Translations under genes and position numbers: made by a program
Assembly (NCBI GenBank): GCA_020355945.1
Contig: CP070627.1
Coordinates: 5,131,194-5,158,138, forward strand
Origin: Candidatus Aminicenantota bacterium
GTDB taxonomy: Bacteria > Acidobacteriota > Aminicenantia > UBA2199
DNA: 26,945 nucleotides
Direction: 5' to 3'
Shown here: positions 23,301 to 26,945 of the stretch, one piece after another
How the letters are laid out: every line of letters starts with the position of its first letter
How positions within the stretch are numbered: the first letter of the stretch is position 1
The notes under the pieces: generated by a model
Told to the model about the DNA's origin: nothing
What the model saw: only the letters and a program-made list of their open reading frames with translations
The model's database searches: none

Positions 23301-24679
23301 AAATATTAGTGGTTGACGACGACTTGAGCATTCGCAATATGCTGAGCATCGTGTTAAAGACAAGTGGCTATGAGGTAACCACTGTTGACAGCGGTGAATC
23401 CGCATTAAAACGATTAAATACCGAATCCTTTGACCTGGTGATATCGGATATCAAAATGCCCGGTATCAGCGGCATTGAATTGTTAAAAAAAATAAAAACC
23501 ATCAACCCGGAAATACCCATGATTATGATTACCGCCTTTGCCTCTGCCAACGATGCGGTAGAAGCCATGAAACGGGGAGCCGAAGACTATATCACCAAAC
23601 CCTTTAACCTGGATGAATTAAAACTCATTATCGAAAAATCCCTGTACAAAAAGAACATTGAAATCGAAAATATCAAATTGAAATCCCAGTTAACTGACAA
23701 AGAAAAATTTGATAATATCGTAGGGAAAAATCATCGCATGTTAAAGATTTACGAGTTGATCGATACCATTTCCCAGACGGATTCCACTGTATTGATTTCC
23801 GGTGAAAGCGGCACGGGGAAAGAATTAATCGCCAGGGCCATCCATAACAAAAGTCCACGGGCAAAAAAAGAATTTATTTCCATTAATTGCGGGGCCCTGC
23901 CGGAAAATTTACTGGAAAGTGAGTTGTTCGGCCACATTAAAGGGGCCTTTACCGATGCCTATAAAGATAAAGAAGGCCTTTTCGAACTGGCAGACGGCGG
24001 CACCCTATTCCTGGATGAAATCGGGGAAATGTCACAAAAAATGCAAGTCAAATTATTACGGGCCCTCCAGGAAAGAAAAATCCGCCGGGTAGGCAGTAAC
24101 AACGAGATCCAGGTGGATGTCCGCATCATCTCCGCCACCAATAAAGACCTGATGGACAGTATGAAAATGGGCGAATTCCGCTCCGATCTCTTTTACCGCT
24201 TGAATGTGATCTCCATTAATATCCCCCCCTTGCGGGAACGCAAAGATGATATCCCCCTGCTGTTAAACTATTTCCTGAAGTATTACAACAACCGGTTTAA
24301 CCGCAGTATCGAGGGATTTGAAAAAGATATGCTGGACCTGTTCATGAAGTACTCCTGGCCCGGGAATATAAGAGAACTGGAAAATTTTGTCGAACGCGCC
24401 GTGGCATTGGAAAAATCCTCGTATATCGGTTTAAACTCCTTACCCGCGGAATTAATTTACAATATCTCGGAAAAAAGCGCATTGAAAAGCGAAAACGATA
24501 TTAGTACAATAATGATGGAAGGAGACTTTGATTTTTCACAATATATCGACGATACCAGTAAAACAATCATCCTCAAAGCCCTGGAACTCAATAACTCCAA
24601 CATCAAAAAAGCCGCTGAGATGCTCAAACTCAATTACCGCTCCCTGAGATACCTTTTAGAGAAATATAATCTCAAATGA
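23282..24679 (+). CDS. pilR: PilR-type sigma-54-dependent response regulator
   Basis: The protein has 465 residues. The receiver domain (about 5-120) has D12/D13/D14, phospho-acceptor Asp56 in LVISDIKMPG and Lys106-Pro. The AAA+ sigma-54 activator domain has Walker A GESGTGKE (174-181), Walker B GGTLFLDEIGE (239-249), and SATNKDL with a downstream FRSDLFYRLNV stretch. The sigma-54-contacting loop reads GAFTDA (221-226) in place of GAFTGA. The C-terminal Fis-type helix-turn-helix (about 427-465) has NNSNIKKAAEMLKLNYRSLR. PilR normally activates pilA from a sigma-54 promoter; no pilA and no convincing TGGC-N8-TTGC site was seen here. Overlap with pilS (19 bases) and with maf (4 bases, ATGA) indicates one transcript. 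Confidence 0.93.
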   Translation: MFQETVKILVVDDDLSIRNMLSIVLKTSGYEVTTVDSGESALKRLNTESFDLVISDIKMPGISGIELLKKIKTINPEIPMIMITAFASANDAVEAMKRGAEDYITKPFNLDELKLIIEKSLYKKNIEIENIKLKSQLTDKEKFDNIVGKNHRMLKIYELIDTISQTDSTVLISGESGTGKELIARAIHNKSPRAKKEFISINCGALPENLLESELFGHIKGAFTDAYKDKEGLFELADGGTLFLDEIGEMSQKMQVKLLRALQERKIRRVGSNNEIQVDVRIISATNKDLMDSMKMGEFRSDLFYRLNVISINIPPLRERKDDIPLLLNYFLKYYNNRFNRSIEGFEKDMLDLFMKYSWPGNIRELENFVERAVALEKSSYIGLNSLPAELIYNISEKSALKSENDISTIMMEGDFDFSQYIDDTSKTIILKALELNNSNIKKAAEMLKLNYRSLRYLLEKYNLK

Positions 24680-25254
24680 ACGCCTCTTTTATACTTGCCT
24701 CTTCATCTCCCCGCCGCCGAGAATTGTTAAAGCTGGTGGGCATCAGCCCCCAAATCATCATTCCAACGGTGGATGAAGGTATAAAGCCCGGGGAATCCAT
24801 TGAAACCTTTCTTCGCCGGGTAACCATTACAAAAGGAAAAGCAATTTACCGGCAGGAATTTTATAATACTCCTCTTATCAGTGCGGACACCATTGTCCTC
24901 TGTGAAAACCAACTCATCGGCAAACCCCGAACCAGGGCCGAGGCGTTCAATTTCTTAAAAATCCTGGCCAATAATGTTCATGAAGTATTAACCGGTGTTT
25001 CCATTCTTTACCGGGGAACGCCTCATTATGATGTTGCCCGTACCCGGGTGGTATTTACTGAAATTTCGGATGAGGAAATCAACTATTATCTTGATAATGA
25101 AAGCTACATGGACAAAGCCGGTGCCTATGCCATCCAGGGCAAAGCCTCGGTATTTATCAAAAAGATCGACGGCTGTTATTTCAATGTGATGGGGTTTCCA
25201 TTGAACCTGTTTTACACCATGTTAAAAAAAATCGGGATAAATATTTATGGTTAA
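24676..25254 (+). CDS. maf: Maf-family nucleotide pyrophosphatase
   Basis: The protein has 192 residues, the standard Maf length. Family motifs are FILASSSPRRRELL at the N-terminus (substrate phosphate binding), TVDEG, the conserved SADTIV with catalytic Asp, GKPRTRAEA, and the C-terminal DKAGAYAIQGKAS followed by DGCYFNVMGFPL. Maf proteins hydrolyse non-canonical or selected nucleoside triphosphates (dTTP/UTP or methylated forms) to monophosphates, and some have been linked to septum inhibition. The exact substrate is not resolved. The start codon overlaps the pilR stop (ATGA), so it is translationally coupled to the pil operon, and no ribosome site of its own is needed. The coupling of a housekeeping gene to pilR may be accidental operon packing. 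Confidence 0.94.
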   Translation: MNASFILASSSPRRRELLKLVGISPQIIIPTVDEGIKPGESIETFLRRVTITKGKAIYRQEFYNTPLISADTIVLCENQLIGKPRTRAEAFNFLKILANNVHEVLTGVSILYRGTPHYDVARTRVVFTEISDEEINYYLDNESYMDKAGAYAIQGKASVFIKKIDGCYFNVMGFPLNLFYTMLKKIGINIYG

Positions 25255-25295
25255 CCACGAAATATAAGATGAAATATCTAAAACCGAAGCGAAGG

Positions 25296-25324
25296 TTGAA
25301 ATTTCTATGGATATTTACTAAAAT
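25296..25324 (+). promoter_or_regulatory. Promoter predicting a leaderless mRNA for the 25331 gene
   Basis: TTGAAA (25296-25301) and TAAAAT (25319-25324) are 17 bases apart. The ATG begins 6 bases after the -10 box and no Shine-Dalgarno sequence is present. The spacing repeats that seen at 6174. Confidence 0.65.
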
Positions 25325-25330
25325 ATATTC

Positions 25331-26945
25331 ATGAATGATAAAAATAAAATTAAATCTATTTTTTTCCTGATGACAGCCGCGTTTTTACTTTTATCCCTTT
25401 TTCTTCAACCCCTGACAGCCGGTAAAGGAGAAATCGTATTCGTAGAAACCGATGTGGACTTACGGGCAGACGGCTCAGCAGTAGTAGCTTATACTGTCCA
25501 ATGGAGAGTGATTTCCGGGGAATTGCACGGGTTCTATTTCCTGGGAAACGATCGACTAAGGGTAGAAAAATTCTCCAGCGATTCCTATGCAGTGGATTCT
25601 ATGGAAAATAAGTACAAACTGGACATTATCCCCATGAGGGGAGGCAAGTGGGATATCCTGCTGGCTGACGGTCAGGGGGTATCTCAAGGAACCGTCACCT
25701 ATGTATTTTATTTCAGTACCAATTTCGCCACCGCAGGGTACCTGGCCCCCACTACCTCTCCGGAAGGGGAGCAATTGGTGGTGTTTAACTGGTCCCCTGT
25801 GCTTTGGGATGAAGCCCGTCGCCAAAGTCACTATACTTTAAAAATCCTCACCCCTTACACCCTGATCGAGGGCACACCTCCCCGCGAACACGTTGAAGAA
25901 TACCAACTCATCCTTACGGAAAAATGGGTGAATAAAAAATTTCTTATTGATTACCAGGTGACCGAGAACCATCGTCTGCGCCTGGTGTTTCATAAAAACA
26001 ACCCGGGTAATCGGTTTAACATGCGCACCCAATTTTATATGCCGGCTCAATGGTTTGATCTATCAGCCCTGCCAGCAGCCCCGGCATCAGTTGCCGCCAG
26101 GCCGCCCCGGGGCGAAATAGGCGTACCCGACAAAGGTCAACCCGGTGAACAGTCAATTTTGCTCCTGGGCCTGGGGGTACTGGGGCTTTTTTTCCTGTTC
26201 ATTATGCTGTCCAAACATCGCTCCATGGTAACGGCTCACAAAGGGCTGGAAGAAATCAAGTGGGACAATCTCAATTGGACCCCACCTAAACTGGTGCTTT
26301 CCAGCTTTCACAAACCCGGTAAAATATGTAAAGACCTCACCCCTATTGAAGCGGCCTTTTACCTGGGGATGCCGGTTAAACGTGTATTAAGCGCTGTGCT
26401 GGATGCTATGGTTGCCGAAGGTTATATGGAAGTGATTCATCGGGCTCCTTTGCGGGTCCGGGTACTCAAACAACCTGACTTAGACCGCCTGGGCCCTTAC
26501 GAACGATTGTTCTACGAATCCCTGGCTGACGATGGCGAACTCTCCCAGGAAGAGCTGGAATCACTGATGAACCTGATCGTAAAAAATATCCAGGAAAAAG
26601 CCTGGGACGCTGATATCGAAGCCACTAAAAATTACTACGCCGATCGTATCGAAGAGTATGTGACTCAAACCGAAGGAAGACCACAAGATAGACAGCGTTT
26701 CTGGCATTTCTGGTATTACCACCAGCATCCCTACTATCACAGGCATTATGATCAACATCGCGACCCTTATGAGTATGAATCCGCCATCCCGGTGGAGGCG
26801 GATCACATTATCCAGGGTTCGGTGAGTACGGATATGGTTTTAGATATGAATGTCTGTCATGATGCCTGTCATTCAGCCTGTCACTCTGCCTGCCATTCAG
26901 CCTGTCACTCCGCCTGCCACTCTGCTTGCCACTCCGCCTGCGTCA
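25331..26945 (+). CDS. DUF2207-like membrane protein with Cys-His-x-Ala repeat tail (3' end outside window)
   Basis: The frame is open to the window edge, giving 538 complete residues. Residues 1-30 are a signal peptide ending PLTA. Residues about 34-240 are an extracytoplasmic beta-rich domain resembling the N-terminal domain of DUF2207 proteins (VETDVDLRADGSAVVAYTVQW, with YVFYFST). A transmembrane helix lies at about 275-294. The cytoplasmic part (about 315-445) contains a winged-helix-like segment LTPIEAAFYLGMPVKRVLSA, then LDAMVAEGYMEV, as in DUF2207. A His/Tyr/Trp-rich stretch follows (456-482, HFWYYHQHPYYHRHYDQH). Seven four-residue units C-H-x-A begin at residue 509 and are cut by the window edge after a Cys-Val. 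The tail suggests metal binding, which is an inference. There is no Shine-Dalgarno; see the promoter at 25296. Confidence 0.85.
   Translation, partial: MNDKNKIKSIFFLMTAAFLLLSLFLQPLTAGKGEIVFVETDVDLRADGSAVVAYTVQWRVISGELHGFYFLGNDRLRVEKFSSDSYAVDSMENKYKLDIIPMRGGKWDILLADGQGVSQGTVTYVFYFSTNFATAGYLAPTTSPEGEQLVVFNWSPVLWDEARRQSHYTLKILTPYTLIEGTPPREHVEEYQLILTEKWVNKKFLIDYQVTENHRLRLVFHKNNPGNRFNMRTQFYMPAQWFDLSALPAAPASVAARPPRGEIGVPDKGQPGEQSILLLGLGVLGLFFLFIMLSKHRSMVTAHKGLEEIKWDNLNWTPPKLVLSSFHKPGKICKDLTPIEAAFYLGMPVKRVLSAVLDAMVAEGYMEVIHRAPLRVRVLKQPDLDRLGPYERLFYESLADDGELSQEELESLMNLIVKNIQEKAWDADIEATKNYYADRIEEYVTQTEGRPQDRQRFWHFWYYHQHPYYHRHYDQHRDPYEYESAIPVEADHIIQGSVSTDMVLDMNVCHDACHSACHSACHSACHSACHSACHSACV
26855..26938 (+). 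repeat. In-frame 12-bp tandem repeat, seven units
   Basis: Seven consecutive 12-base units encode Cys-His-Asp-Ala once and Cys-His-Ser-Ala six times. Codons vary between units (TGT/TGC, CAT/CAC, TCA/TCT/TCC, GCC/GCT) while the residues stay the same, so the protein sequence is conserved rather than the DNA. Positions 26939-26945 begin another Cys codon followed by Val. Confidence 0.95.

Noticed and set aside
25252..25262. TAACCACGAAA after maf as a remnant of the TTCGTGGT repeat
   Set aside because: Only about 8 bases match and no second unit is present, so chance cannot be excluded.
24676..25330. Search for a sigma-54 promoter or pilA after pilR
   Set aside because: No TGGC-N8-TTGC site was found, and the sequence is occupied by maf and a short gap with a sigma-70 type promoter.
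26855..26945. Short tandem repeat considered as a CRISPR array
   Set aside because: The period is 12 bases with no spacers, and it is in frame with a long open gene where synonymous changes preserve Cys-His-Ser-Ala.

Overview
The window looks like chromosomal DNA from a Gram-negative, diderm bacterium of the Acidobacteriota / Candidatus Aminicenantes type; a deltaproteobacterium such as a myxobacterial relative is the main alternative. The evidence is a large TonB-dependent receptor with an N-terminal carboxypeptidase-regulatory domain, an outer-membrane beta-barrel protein, a signal-peptide-bearing C69 dipeptidase, and a type IV pilus cluster in the Myxococcus gene order. The taxonomic call is an inference from gene style and is not proven. 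Base composition looks moderate (low to mid forties percent G+C by eye). No rRNA, tRNA, CRISPR array, phage or transposase gene was seen.

Layout. 1-738: the 3' part of purH (purine synthesis), facing a CstA-type transporter on the minus strand (886-2496), with a palindromic repeat element filling the gap. 2771-6086: three plus-strand genes, namely an AT-hook-like protein of unknown function, a protein with a degenerate receiver domain plus a long coiled coil (FrzS/AglZ-like architecture), and an exported C69 dipeptidase. 6174-6644: a small membrane-anchored coiled-coil protein. 6657-9494 (minus): a TonB-dependent receptor. Divergent from it, 9856-12783 holds a tandem duplicate pair of secreted, proline-rich, internally repetitive proteins that I cannot assign to a family. 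13044-13742: a RadC/JAMM protein. 13803-16142 (minus): a hybrid histidine kinase. 16360-17532: an outer-membrane beta-barrel protein. 17585-24679: pilB-pilT-pilC-pilS-pilR, tightly spaced or overlapping, followed with a 4-base overlap by maf (24676-25254). 25331 to the end: the 5' part of a DUF2207-like membrane protein whose tail is a run of Cys-His-x-Ala repeats cut by the window edge.

How the genes work together. The PilB/PilT motors and PilC platform drive pilus extension and retraction. PilS/PilR would control pilin expression, but no pilA lies in the window. The FrzS/AglZ-like protein could act on the same motility machinery; this rests on architecture only. The TonB receptor and the divergent secreted pair may form one surface or uptake locus, because they share a 361-base control region containing several GTTGTAC-like half-sites.

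Two themes run across the window. First, at least four genes (6174, 16360, 17585, 25331) have a good -35/-10 promoter ending only 6-8 bases before the ATG and no Shine-Dalgarno sequence, which predicts leaderless mRNAs, whereas other genes have strong AGGAGG-type sites. Second, several intergenic gaps carry short dispersed repeats: a GGGGGCAAG hairpin, 9-10 base TTCGTG/TCCGTG tandem units, and an AAAATTAGAATTSCTGCA box just upstream of TTGACA promoters.
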